Assembly: GCA_018266295.1 (NCBI GenBank)
Contig: JAFEAQ010000006.1
Span: forward strand, 186,001 to 250,000
Source of the DNA: Bdellovibrionales bacterium
Lineage (GTDB): Bacteria > Bdellovibrionota > Bdellovibrionia > Bdellovibrionales > Bdellovibrionaceae
Length of the DNA: 64,000 bases
Reading direction: 5' to 3'
Of the stretch, positions 50,403 through 58,944 are shown one piece after another. The position numbers and the translations under genes were made by a program. Under the pieces are notes generated by a model. That model saw nothing but the letters and a program-made list of their open reading frames with translations. It ran no database searches and was not told the origin of the DNA. Positions within the stretch are counted from its first letter, which is position 1. Each line of letters starts with the position of its first letter.

Positions 50403-51509
50403 ATGTTCAGTATCTTTCGTGGTAAAAAAGCAGCTCAGTACATTTTCTTCGAGATGTTACCTAGTTTTATTCTGGGCCTGGTCGTTTTCGTTTCCATTAT
50501 CTTGATGTTCCAAGTCCTGCGCCTGACTGAATTTGCCCTGATCCATGGCGTGGACATGAAAACAATTGCTGAAATTGTAGGCTACGTCTGCATCTCGATG
50601 CTCCCGGCCCTGCTGCCGATGAGCCTTCTTTTTGCCATCATCCTCACCTATGGACGCCTGAGCAGTGACTCGGAAGTCGTGGCGATGAAAGCTTCGGGTC
50701 TCCACATGGGAATGATTTTGAGTCCCGCCGTGATCCTCGGCCTTTTGGTCGGAGTTCTCTCGGCCCAAACTTCGTTTGAGATTGCGCCTTGGGGAAACCG
50801 TCAGTTCGAGATTCTCTACTCCCGCCTGGGCAGCAGTAAGGCGGCGGTTGCGATCAAAGAAGGAACTTTCTCTGAAGGCTTCTTCGATATGGTCGTGTAC
50901 GCCAACAAAGTCGATTCCGACAAGGGCCTGCTGGAGAATGTTTTCATTTACGATGAGCGCGATCCAACGGCGCCACTGACGATTATCGCCAAGCACGGCG
51001 CCATTATTCCGGACCCAAAATCACCGGGGCACAACGTGTTGCTACGCTTAGACGACGGCGATATTCACCGTAAAACGACGACGCATACTAAAATCAAATT
51101 CGACACCTACGATATCCGCCTCGTCGACCCGATTCAGGAGAATATCCGCGAGAAATCAGCTCAGTCGCTGACTTTGAATGAGTTGCGCGAAATCTTGAAC
51201 AATAAAGAGCTTAAGCCCGAAGACGAGCGCACGTTCCGAACGGAATTTCACAAGCGCTGGGCGATTTCTATCCTCTGCGTTGTGTTTGCCTTGATTGGCG
51301 TGGGCCTTGGCACAACCACCAACAAGCGTGCGGCGAAGACCAGCGGTATGATTTTGTGTATTGGCGTTATTATCGGTTATTGGGTGCTCTACGTGACTCT
51401 CGAGGGCATGGCTCGCAACGGTCAATTGCCACCGGCCCTCGCCGTCTGGACGCCGATAGTGCTGTTTACCGGCATCGGCTTTGAAACTCTCCGCCGAAAT
51501 TGGAATTAA
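50403..51509 (+). CDS. lptF: LptF/LptG-type LPS-export permease
   Basis: A 368-residue permease of the YjgP/YjgQ family, part of the LPS transport complex that moves lipopolysaccharide from the inner membrane toward the outer membrane. Three N-terminal membrane segments (about 15-125) with MKASGLHMGMILSP, a periplasmic beta-jellyroll domain (about 130-270) and three C-terminal segments (about 275-360) can be traced. LptF and LptG resemble each other, so the symbol is tentative; no partner gene lies beside it here. It ends at a terminator. Confidence 0.85.
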   Translation: MFSIFRGKKAAQYIFFEMLPSFILGLVVFVSIILMFQVLRLTEFALIHGVDMKTIAEIVGYVCISMLPALLPMSLLFAIILTYGRLSSDSEVVAMKASGLHMGMILSPAVILGLLVGVLSAQTSFEIAPWGNRQFEILYSRLGSSKAAVAIKEGTFSEGFFDMVVYANKVDSDKGLLENVFIYDERDPTAPLTIIAKHGAIIPDPKSPGHNVLLRLDDGDIHRKTTTHTKIKFDTYDIRLVDPIQENIREKSAQSLTLNELREILNNKELKPEDERTFRTEFHKRWAISILCVVFALIGVGLGTTTNKRAAKTSGMILCIGVIIGYWVLYVTLEGMARNGQLPPALAVWTPIVLFTGIGFETLRRNWN

Positions 51510-51531
51510 ACGCGCTTCAGGCGCGTTTTTC
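51508..51531 (+). terminator. Terminator of the LptF/LptG gene
   Basis: AAACGCGC and GCGCGTTT pair perfectly with a five-base TTCAG loop and a T-run. The left arm begins in the stop codon. Confidence 0.88.
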
Positions 51532-51811
51532 TGTCCCAGAATTTCTTTATCTGGTTTTTCTAAACTTATTCTAGATTTTTTGATTTGGTTGGCAGACTTG
51601 CTTAGTGCGCAGTGCCTTTGATTCAGGGCCCTAAAAAAATGAGCGATGCAGTAGCGTCCTTACCACCACGGTCATCCTTGACCACATCGCCCCTCCCTTG
51701 AATCTAATGTTAAGAGTAAAGGTGAGACTTTTTCAAAGGCTTTTTTCATTTTTTTTCATTTTTTTTCGACAATTTCGGCACAAAGATCGCGCCCCCTATA
51801 TATAGATTGGA
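51510..51811. other. Intergenic region downstream of dprA
   Basis: There is no gene of normal size. On the minus strand a TATATATA run (51799-51806), a GGTCA-AGGA-TGACC hairpin and a GCGATG...CATCGC pair followed by ATTTTTTT could belong to a short RNA. An A-rich tandem repeat ATGAAAAAAA lies between them. An 18-codon frame with a good ribosome site starts inside the same stretch. Confidence 0.5.
51640..51800 (-). ncRNA. Candidate small RNA or dprA 3'UTR
   Basis: On the minus strand TATATATA could be a -10 element. About 90 bases later a self-complementary region begins (GGTCA-AGGA-TGACC) enclosed by GCGATG and CATCGC and ending in ATTTTTTT, like a terminator. No gene follows on this strand before the divergent 50357 gene, so this could be an independent small RNA or the 3' end of the dprA transcript. 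Confidence 0.3.
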
Positions 51812-52729
51812 CTACAGTTCATACTCACTAGCCATAGGACCAACCCTCGGCGACATGTTGAGCTCACTTCGATAATACATGCGCAAATCCTCGGCATCGC
51901 GGATCGGAGTCGCCCCTTCACTCAATAAATCAAGATTTCCTAAGTGGGAATTCTCGCAAGGATGGCCCGGAACGACGAGAACACTCTTTCCGAGTTGCAG
52001 CGTTTTGTGGGCTGTCAGCAAACTCCCGCTGCGGCGTTTGGCTTCAACCAGCAAAGTGACGGCTCCAAGCCCCGCAATCAGCCGGTTGCGATCATGAAAG
52101 AAGTGTTTCTGCATTTTCTCATCATAGGCGTATTCACTGAGCAAGCAGCCGCCACCATCGATGATCGCCTTTTGCCAGGATTCAAACATCTGGGGATAAA
52201 TCCGCCCCAAGCCCGAAGGCAGCACCGCCACCGTCGAGCAGTTGTTACGGATTGCCAGGCGATGCGCCATCTGATCAATTCCCCGCGCCCCGCCGCTGAC
52301 GACCACCGGTTTTTCGTGGCGAAGGAACTCGGCAAAGCTTTCCTCCATCCACAGATGCGAGGCTTGAGTGGTGTCACGGCTGCCAACCACGGCGATCGCC
52401 CCGCCCCACAACCAAGAAGCATGACCGAGAAAGCTCAGAAAAACCGGTGCACCGGGCATTCCCGAAAAACTCAAGGGATACATCGGCTCTCCCATGTAAG
52501 TGAAATTCACGCCGAAGTTTTTCAGTCGCGCAATCTCCTCAGATTCGCGCTTGAGAACTTCGCTTCGCTCGCAAAATTCCTTAAAGAAAAAGGGCTCTTC
52601 GTTCTTCAAGTAATTTCTGAGGTCTGAGGTTTCAACAACTTGAGATGATAAATATTCCCGCAAACGGCGAAAGGCTTGCAGGCAACGAATGTTTTTTTGA
52701 ATAAGGCTCAGATGTATAAGTTTGTCCAT
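51812..52729 (-). CDS. dprA: DprA/Smf, DNA-processing protein
   Basis: A 305-residue cytosolic protein that loads RecA on incoming single-stranded DNA in natural transformation. The Rossmann domain has GAIAVVGSRDTT, VVSGGARGIDQMAHRLA, VAVLPSGLGRIYPQ, HFFHDRNRLIAGLG and VVPGHPCENSHLG. ATG 52729 is preferred because the helical N-domain starts there (MDKLIHLSLIQKNIRC), although only GGGG is seen immediately before it; the longer frame upstream looks non-coding. A split comEC lies 5 kb away, so the window contains at least two transformation genes. Confidence 0.92.
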   Translation of the reverse strand: MDKLIHLSLIQKNIRCLQAFRRLREYLSSQVVETSDLRNYLKNEEPFFFKEFCERSEVLKRESEEIARLKNFGVNFTYMGEPMYPLSFSGMPGAPVFLSFLGHASWLWGGAIAVVGSRDTTQASHLWMEESFAEFLRHEKPVVVSGGARGIDQMAHRLAIRNNCSTVAVLPSGLGRIYPQMFESWQKAIIDGGGCLLSEYAYDEKMQKHFFHDRNRLIAGLGAVTLLVEAKRRSGSLLTAHKTLQLGKSVLVVPGHPCENSHLGNLDLLSEGATPIRDAEDLRMYYRSELNMSPRVGPMASEYEL

Positions 52730-53037
52730 CCCCTGGCATGTTGCAAAGAACGGAGCATCCCGAGCCCCCAATGGATTCTTCAGAAGCTTGGAACACGTCC
52801 AGATTTCGAACGGATTTCCGGCTGTGTCGAAACTTTCATGAAATTTATATGAACAATTTTCGGAATTTCTGCGACAATCAAGTCTAGGTTTGGAAAAGTG
52901 CGAGCCCCACAAAAAGGCGCAAGGGAAGTCTTTTCTTTTTGTGGAGCCCCCAAGAAACAATTTGTTTTGCGGACAAACCGATGTTTCTGAATTCAGGATA
53001 GAAGTAAAACAACCTTTTTTAAATTCGTGTTTAAACT

Positions 53038-53658
53038 ATGAATCAAGGCCGTAAGAAAAAAACTAAAATCCAAGTAAAATCACCGACTCAGGAACGGTCT
53101 AAACAAACTGTTTCCGCCATTCTCGAAGCTTGTGCTCGTATTATTGCACGGGAAGGATACTTCGCGGTGACGACTGACAAGATTGCAGTCGAAGCTGGAG
53201 TGAGCATCGGTTCACTGTATCAATTCTTCGGCAACAAAGAATCGGTTGTTTCCGCTCTGATTAAACAACTTATTGACGATGACCGTCAGTATTTCTTCAC
53301 TCACATGCAACCTTACGACAGCTTGCCACCGAGTGAGAAAATTCCAAAAATGATCGAGATCGGCTTTGAGATCTATCGTCAGCAGCCAGAATTGCGTGCA
53401 GCTCTTCAAGCGGTGCGCCTGTATCTGACAGAGCAGGATTACCTGACTCAATCTCGCCGTATCTTTACTGAGTTTGTTCGCACTCACCTCTGCCACATTC
53501 AGCCACCGCGCGATAAAGAAAAAGTTTCTTACATCGCTGTGACGGCTTTCTTAAGCATTATGAACAGCACGATGCACGACTCTCCGGAGCTCGTGAAGGA
53601 CCAGAGCCTCATCGATGAGCTGATTTTGATGTTTAGAAAATATCTCGAGTTGAACTAA
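53038..53658 (+). CDS. TetR/AcrR-family regulator
   Basis: A 206-residue repressor. The N-terminal helix-turn-helix (about 18-65) has ILEACARIIAREGYFAVTTDKIAVEAGVS and GSLYQFFGNKESV, the classical TetR pattern. The C-terminal ligand domain is helical. No Shine-Dalgarno is seen. Divergent from dprA and convergent with the SDR gene, which is a plausible target, but no operator was identified. Confidence 0.9.
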   Translation: MNQGRKKKTKIQVKSPTQERSKQTVSAILEACARIIAREGYFAVTTDKIAVEAGVSIGSLYQFFGNKESVVSALIKQLIDDDRQYFFTHMQPYDSLPPSEKIPKMIEIGFEIYRQQPELRAALQAVRLYLTEQDYLTQSRRIFTEFVRTHLCHIQPPRDKEKVSYIAVTAFLSIMNSTMHDSPELVKDQSLIDELILMFRKYLELN

Positions 53659-53663
53659 TCATT

Positions 53664-53679
53664 GGGGCCTTTCGGCCCC
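53664..53679. terminator. Bidirectional terminator
   Basis: GGGGCC and GGCCCC with a TTTC loop between the TetR gene and the convergent SDR gene. The stem is strong but the T-run is poor. Confidence 0.6.
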
Positions 53680-53685
53680 GACTCT

Positions 53686-54804
53686 TTAATGCAGAAGTCC
53701 CATGTTCTCTTTGGCACTTTCTTTTGGCTGCTGATTCAAATCTTTTTCTGCGCGCGCAGTCCGGCGTTTCAGTAGACGCCCCAAAATACTGCTATCTAAT
53801 CGGCCACGACTTTCAGCTCCCGTATGATAGGCCGGCGACAACCCCCGCGGCATCAAGCGATTCATGACCGCCATCAAGGCTATTGAGACTTCCGGAAAAA
53901 TCACTCCGAGCCCCAAACGAGCTTTACCTAAAACCGTCGGAATCAACTCGCGCTGACCATCTCGGCACGCACGCAAGATTTTTCTTGCCGCTGTTGTTGC
54001 TGGCTGCGAAAGGCCCGGGAAGTTATCCCCTGCCGCAAACCACTCGTACTCTTTTTCGTAATCCCCTTTAAACACCGCTTGAATCGGTGAACCCGTGTGC
54101 ATGAGTGTTGGATACACCGTCGTCACACAAATATTGTGACGCTCTAACTCCGCACTAAGGCCTTGCGAAAAACCCGCCAGGGCGAATTTTGAAGTATCGT
54201 ACGGCAGCATATGTGGCACAGCCACCTTCCCGCCCATCGAGCAGATATTAATAATTCTTCCGCGTTTATTGCGGAGGAAATGCGGCAAGATCCACTCTGT
54301 TGTCGTCATCGCCGAATACAAATGCAAATCCATCTGAGCTTCGAAGTCTTCTCTCGTCAGAGTTTCGTAAGGTGCTACGACAATGGCACCGGCGTTATTA
54401 ATCAGAACATCGATATCACCAAAGATCCGCATGGCCTCTTCAAGGGCTTTTGCGACCTGCTCGGTCTCTGTGACATCACAAACAACCGTGTGCACGCGAG
54501 CCAAGTTATACTCCGCCACCAGCAAGGCGCGCGCCCGATCGAGTTCTTTTGCATCGCGAGCCAGTAAAGTCACCAGCGCCCCTTCACGCACGAGCTCTTT
54601 TGCCAGCGCCAGTCCTAAACCGCGCGAGCCACCGGTGATAACCACACTCGCGCCGCGAAAACTAAATGGAGGATCGGTCACCAGAACGCTCGTTGCAGCC
54701 GCGAGGCCAAACCCCACCATTGCCCGTGGTCTATTGAGAATGAATGCGCCCAAAGCGCCTAGTCCGCAGATTGTCAGCAACTCATTTCGTAACGCTTTAT
54801 TCAT
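53686..54804 (-). CDS. Membrane-anchored short-chain dehydrogenase
   Basis: A 372-residue oxidoreductase. ATG 54804 is chosen because AAGGGAG lies just before it. An N-terminal membrane segment (about 8-45) precedes the SDR domain. The NAD(P) motif is VITGGSRGLGLAL, NNAGAIV is the second conserved motif, ICSMGGK holds the catalytic Ser and PYDTSKFALAG the Tyr-x-x-x-Lys. The C-terminal 110 residues go beyond the core SDR fold. The substrate is unknown, perhaps a lipid in view of the membrane anchor. Confidence 0.88.
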   Translation of the reverse strand: MNKALRNELLTICGLGALGAFILNRPRAMVGFGLAAATSVLVTDPPFSFRGASVVITGGSRGLGLALAKELVREGALVTLLARDAKELDRARALLVAEYNLARVHTVVCDVTETEQVAKALEEAMRIFGDIDVLINNAGAIVVAPYETLTREDFEAQMDLHLYSAMTTTEWILPHFLRNKRGRIINICSMGGKVAVPHMLPYDTSKFALAGFSQGLSAELERHNICVTTVYPTLMHTGSPIQAVFKGDYEKEYEWFAAGDNFPGLSQPATTAARKILRACRDGQRELIPTVLGKARLGLGVIFPEVSIALMAVMNRLMPRGLSPAYHTGAESRGRLDSSILGRLLKRRTARAEKDLNQQPKESAKENMGLLH

Positions 54805-54916
54805 AGGGGCTCCCTTCCTCTGAAAGTTTAAATTTCGCAGAATGGGATACAATGAATTGGCTATTTAGTTGAAGATTCTCTCCAAAGTGCACAGATATTG
54901 TGAATATGCACAAAAT

Positions 54917-54946
54917 AAAAAACCCACATCTTTTCGGATGTGGGCC
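54917..54946 (-). terminator. Terminator of the TPR-LysM operon
   Basis: On the minus strand CCCACATC and GATGTGGG surround a six-base loop and are followed by TTTTTTATTTT. It closes the LysM gene. Confidence 0.85.
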
Positions 54947-54970
54947 TTCATAAAATCTTGCTGTGCTCTT

Positions 54971-56419
54971 CTAGAGCTGGAAGTCGTCACCACCGGCAGG
55001 CGCTTGACCGCCACCATTGTTACTTGGCGCATCCAGATCGAAATCAGGATCGCCGCCAGAGCCCGTGTCACTGCTCGCAGGAGGTGCCGAATCAAAGGCT
55101 GCGGCATCATCCGAAGAAAGGCCGCTGCTACCGCCGGCATTGCTTTGTGAAGGTGCGGGTTTCACACTGCCGCCTGCGTAATCGCCGGTGTAAATCTCAT
55201 TGGTCGAATCAACCACGTAACCTGTTGCGAAGTGATCGGCCAATTTAATAATCTTCACCTGGCCGATCACACGGTCATTCGTCACAGCTTTCGTGCTGCC
55301 TTTACGAAGGCGCTCGTTTAAGAAGATGTTCAAAGTAGAACCCTCTTGCAAACCTTCTTTCGCGCCCGCATTCAAAAAGATGATATTGTCCGTTCCGAAC
55401 ATTCTCTGTTCGTGGCGCTCAAACTCACCACCGATGATTTTTGCCTGCACAGAGGTTGAAACCGGCGTTGCGCCCGAGTCGAAAGTCTTGACCGTTCCAG
55501 GAATGAGCTTCGCGCCGACATCCAATGGCTGAATCGCTTTTTTCACAATCGCACGGAAGAGATTGTCGCCTTCATTCACACGCTCACGGAGTTCAATCTC
55601 GCCCTGCACTTCAACAACGTAACCTTTGTTACCGAGAAGCTCACTGGGGTCAGAAATCTTCACATCATCCTTAACGACAACAAAGTGCTTATTCGCCGCG
55701 TTCGACACGCGCACGATCACAAGCTCGTGTTCATTGGATGTTCTTTCATCCGGCTGCTCCATCTCAACGATTTCGCCGATACTTTCCACCGGGTTGTCTG
55801 AAACGTAGAAAGAAAGATACTTGGGTGCCGGCGGATATTTCACGCGGGCCCCGCTGACTTCGAAATCGACTGGTGGCTTATTCACAGCTCCCAAACGATA
55901 AAGCGGCAAGCTATTCGGAAGTTTTTTTACCACCGGACGGCTTTTCTTTTTAGGTGGCGGGATCTTGATACTTTCAAGTTCACCGGCTTCATTTTTCTCA
56001 AGAACATGCGTTGGCATTTCCTCAGGCGCCGCTGTCTTTTCGGCTAAGCCCACGGTCGGCGCTTCGGCCAAAGTTCCCGGGTAAAACTTGATCTGCTGAC
56101 TCGGATTGATCTCGTGCGGATTTTGAATATCGTCGGTGTTATAAGACCACACCTTCGGCCAATAGTATGAATCACCAAAAAGAGTATGACTGATATCCCA
56201 CAAAGTGTCTTTGTTCTGAACGGCGTAGCTATTGGCTTTACGGCCCGACAGAACTTTTTCCCAAGCTTCTTCCGAGGTGGGTTGTTCGTTGTATTTCTTA
56301 TAGATACGGTGGAAACGCTCTTCGCGTCTGATATCAGCGTCGTCTTGCGCATGCGCCAACACCGCCGTTGCAATGACGGCGACCGTAATGGTTTTCAGAA
56401 AGACTGTTTTTTGGGGCAC
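54971..56419 (-). CDS. Exported LysM protein
   Basis: A 482-residue exported protein with a GTG start at 56419, GGATGGAG before it, and a signal sequence (about 8-24, ending VLAHA). The LysM domain (about 64-112) has YAVQNKDTLWDISHTLFGD and WPKVW; LysM binds peptidoglycan. A Pro/Lys-rich linker (about 155-170) is followed by a long beta-rich part (190-420) with repeated VV and VKI segments. The tail is Gly/Ser/Asp-rich and disordered. It follows a TPR protein by 34 bases; the pair probably binds and organises the wall or Tol-like machinery. Confidence 0.82.
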   Translation of the reverse strand: MPQKTVFLKTITVAVIATAVLAHAQDDADIRREERFHRIYKKYNEQPTSEEAWEKVLSGRKANSYAVQNKDTLWDISHTLFGDSYYWPKVWSYNTDDIQNPHEINPSQQIKFYPGTLAEAPTVGLAEKTAAPEEMPTHVLEKNEAGELESIKIPPPKKKSRPVVKKLPNSLPLYRLGAVNKPPVDFEVSGARVKYPPAPKYLSFYVSDNPVESIGEIVEMEQPDERTSNEHELVIVRVSNAANKHFVVVKDDVKISDPSELLGNKGYVVEVQGEIELRERVNEGDNLFRAIVKKAIQPLDVGAKLIPGTVKTFDSGATPVSTSVQAKIIGGEFERHEQRMFGTDNIIFLNAGAKEGLQEGSTLNIFLNERLRKGSTKAVTNDRVIGQVKIIKLADHFATGYVVDSTNEIYTGDYAGGSVKPAPSQSNAGGSSGLSSDDAAAFDSAPPASSDTGSGGDPDFDLDAPSNNGGGQAPAGGDDFQL

Positions 56420-56453
56420 AACTCACTCCATCCTTGGAAAGCAGTGTCGAAAA

Positions 56454-56966
56454 CTATCGCATTAACTTAAGATCATTTTCAGCGCGGAAGGCTTCAGGGC
56501 TGCCTGGGTATCTCTTACGCAAATCAGAAAGAACGCTCTTTGCTTGCGGTGCCAAGTTCATTTGCTTGTATGCAATCGCCTTGGCGTATTTCGCAGCAAC
56601 TACTTTATTACTGCGAGGATATTGAGTAATGACTTTTTGATAGTACTTGATGGCTTCAGCGTAGTTCTTGCTGCTAAACGCCATGCGGCCCGCTAAATAG
56701 AGTACATTGTCAGCGTACGAGCTCCCCGGAAAACGAGTCATGAATGTCTGCATGCGACTTTTAAAACCAATCTCATCGTTGGAGCGATAAGCGTTGAAAA
56801 TCTCAGCATAGAGAGTCGTCTCATCCACTTTCGACGGATCTTTACCTGTAAGCTCAATCATGAGCGCGTCTTTACTTGTCGGGTCTTTCACTTTCTTAGC
56901 TGCGAAAGTTTCAACTGCAGAAAGACTTAAAACAAAAGTTACTGTCAAAATAAAATACTGCTTCAT
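56454..56966 (-). CDS. Exported TPR protein (CpoB/YbgF-like)
   Basis: A 170-residue exported protein with signal peptide MKQYFILTVTFVLSLSAVETFA. From about residue 65 it carries TPR-type helices: FMTRFPGSSYADNVLYLAGRMAF, then YAEAIKYYQKVITQYPRSNK, then KRYPGSPEAF. The layout matches the C-terminal domain of CpoB/YbgF and of YfiO-type TPR proteins, which act in periplasmic complexes. The Ser-Ala-Val-Glu-Thr site is probably a signal cleavage, with no lipobox. First gene of an operon with the LysM protein. Confidence 0.82.
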   Translation of the reverse strand: MKQYFILTVTFVLSLSAVETFAAKKVKDPTSKDALMIELTGKDPSKVDETTLYAEIFNAYRSNDEIGFKSRMQTFMTRFPGSSYADNVLYLAGRMAFSSKNYAEAIKYYQKVITQYPRSNKVVAAKYAKAIAYKQMNLAPQAKSVLSDLRKRYPGSPEAFRAENDLKLMR

Positions 56967-57280
56967 CTCTCATCACCTCGGTCTAAAACCAAGTATGACA
57001 CGGCAAGAGAATCCACGACAATAAAGAGTTTTCCACATCTTTTGTTGAGTTACCCGGAACCTAGACCTTGGACTGTAAGCCAGATAAGGCTTTGAGCGTT
57101 TTGCTGAAAATTTGATCAGCAATTAAGTTATTGAATTTACTAGAGTTGTGACGAAATATTGACGAAAAATGGAACTCCGAATTTCAGATCTTAAATTCCG
57201 ATTTTTGGCCGCTTCGCGTTCTAATTTCAGATTATTTTAGATCGAGAGTCTGGCTCAATTTTTGTTAAGTCATTGAAACT
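56967..57280. other. AT-rich intergenic region, divergent promoters
   Basis: This lies between the divergent TPR and comEC genes. I see short repeated ATTTCAGAT and AATTCCG motifs (near 57181-57240) but no gene, hairpin or clear promoter pair. Confidence 0.4.
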
Positions 57281-58195
57281 ATGATTTTAATCGTCCTGCT
57301 TGCCGCAGTTTACAGCATGAGTAGTTTCTTTGATTTGCCTGCAAAATTATCAGAGCACTCGCTGATGATTCATCATTTCTGTTTACAAATGCTTCCAACG
57401 AGGGTGGAAAACCACGGCAGTTTAGAAGCTTTGGTATGCGGAAAAAATATGCAAGAGCTCGAGTTGCAGCAGCTTCTTGTGCAATCTTCACTCATCCATG
57501 TCTTCATTGTCTCAGGCTCTCACTTCCTTTTCTTGCATAAATTGTTAGCACGAGTTCCGATTGTGCGTTTTTGTCCACTGTTAGTGTTGTCGGTGTATTG
57601 CTTGGCAACTCTTTGTCAGCCGCCGGCACTTCGTTCACTTCTGTTTCTGTCACTTGTTAGTTTCACAAAACAGCAAAAAAGGTTTCCGTCGCCGGTGATT
57701 TTGGTTTTCATCAGTTGCGCTTTCAGTGTGTGTATTTTCCCACAGTGGATCACGTCCCGTTCCCTTTTGATGAGCTTGCTCGCGGCACTGACCATCGCGG
57801 TGATGTCAGAATTTTGGGGAAAGAATCGCGGGAGCATTCCGGAAATGTTCGCAACTCAATCCACCATTTACGTGGTGATGGCGTTTTGTCTATGGGGGTT
57901 TTCCAATCTGCATCCGCTCAGCATCTTGATGAACATGATCTTTGCTCCGTTGATTGGAGCAGTCATTTTCCCACTGGCCCTTCTTGTCATTGTTTTGCCG
58001 CCACTCGGTTTTGTTTTTGATGCTGCTATGAATGCATTGATTTGGATTTTACGGAACACCTCGGAAGTCCTCGGTGAAAACGGTGCTGGAGAACTCGTTC
58101 CTGTTGTTTGGCAATGGACTTTGTTTCTAGTGCTGACCGCGGCGTCTTATTCTTACCTCATTCAACAAAAGCGCCGGAAGGTTCGTCGTGCCTAA
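57281..58195 (+). CDS. comEC: ComEC membrane (competence) domain, split gene part 1
   Basis: A 304-residue polytopic membrane protein. The central motif SSLIHVFIVSGSHFLFLHKLL (about 69-89) is the ComEC competence-domain signature (H-x-x-x-V-S-G-x-H). Several hydrophobic segments follow, with FSNLHPLSILMNMIFAPL near residue 215 as in this family. ComEC forms the channel for single-stranded DNA in natural transformation. Normally one protein also has an N-terminal OB domain and a C-terminal metallo-beta-lactamase domain. Here the OB domain seems very short and the nuclease-like domain is a separate overlapping gene. No Shine-Dalgarno is seen. Confidence 0.88.
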   Translation: MILIVLLAAVYSMSSFFDLPAKLSEHSLMIHHFCLQMLPTRVENHGSLEALVCGKNMQELELQQLLVQSSLIHVFIVSGSHFLFLHKLLARVPIVRFCPLLVLSVYCLATLCQPPALRSLLFLSLVSFTKQQKRFPSPVILVFISCAFSVCIFPQWITSRSLLMSLLAALTIAVMSEFWGKNRGSIPEMFATQSTIYVVMAFCLWGFSNLHPLSILMNMIFAPLIGAVIFPLALLVIVLPPLGFVFDAAMNALIWILRNTSEVLGENGAGELVPVVWQWTLFLVLTAASYSYLIQQKRRKVRRA

Positions 58196-58937
58196 AGTGT
58201 GGCTTGCCGTTGTGTTTTTGATTTTGTTTTCACCGGCTTTTCTGAAAGATGAAGGTCGGATGAAACACTATTGGATTGTCTGGAATGTCGGCCAAGGGCA
58301 ATGGGCCACGCTCGTTGATGAAAAATCCTGCCGACACTTCGATATGGGAGGAGAGAAAAATCCCCTTCCCCGCCTCCACCGCCTCTGTGGGGGGAAAGAA
58401 AACTTCATCTCTCTAAGCCACTGGGATCTTGATCACGTCGGCTTTGCGCTGCGGGCGAGAAAGTTTTTACCGAAAGCGTGTCTGGAAACTCCCCCTCTGG
58501 GGAAATCTTCGCCATACAAGATGAAGATTCTCAGTGCGTTTGCAAAGTGCTCTGACAATTATACGAGTCCCGCCAAAGAACTGACACATTTTTCTTCGGC
58601 GGATCTCCGTCAGAAAACCAATGAGCTCAGTCATGTTTTTTTGGTGGCTCAAACGTTTCTAATTCCGGGCGATTCGACGGCAAAACAGGAAAAAATCTGG
58701 AGTGAGAATGCGGAGCTGGGGCGGACGAAGTTTTTACTGCTCGGCCATCACGGCAGCCGCACCAGCACCTCGGAAGAATTACTCAGTCATTTAAGGACTC
58801 TCAAAACCGCCGTGGCTTCGGCGCGATTTGCCAAATACGGTCATCCGCACCAAGAGGTGGTGCGGCGACTGCAGAAATATCATGTTCCACTTTTGAAAAC
58901 AGAAGACTGGGGAAACCTGTGGTTTGAAAACCCTTAA
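58188..58937 (+). CDS. ComEC metallo-beta-lactamase domain, split gene part 2
   Basis: A 249-residue protein starting at GTG 58188, overlapping the stop of part 1 by eight bases. The start codon lies in the last codons of part 1, so translation is coupled. It begins with a hydrophobic segment (about 5-17), then VWNVGQGQWATLV. The metal motif SHWDLDH is at residues 77-83 (His78, Asp80, Asp82, His83). IPGDST and LLGHHGSRTSTSEELL close the ComEC-type MBL domain. The motifs are complete, so DNA strand degradation or handling may be intact. One frame change in the sequence would also create this split; the overlap and the well-placed GTG argue for a real one. Confidence 0.88.
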   Translation: MPKVWLAVVFLILFSPAFLKDEGRMKHYWIVWNVGQGQWATLVDEKSCRHFDMGGEKNPLPRLHRLCGGKENFISLSHWDLDHVGFALRARKFLPKACLETPPLGKSSPYKMKILSAFAKCSDNYTSPAKELTHFSSADLRQKTNELSHVFLVAQTFLIPGDSTAKQEKIWSENAELGRTKFLLLGHHGSRTSTSEELLSHLRTLKTAVASARFAKYGHPHQEVVRRLQKYHVPLLKTEDWGNLWFENP

Positions 58938-58944
58938 GCCCTGT

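Noticed and set aside
51640-51700. An 18-codon minus-strand frame with GGAGGGG before ATG and a Val-Val-Val run, like a leader peptide
   Set aside because: No gene follows on that strand that it could control. The GC stretch is also part of a hairpin.
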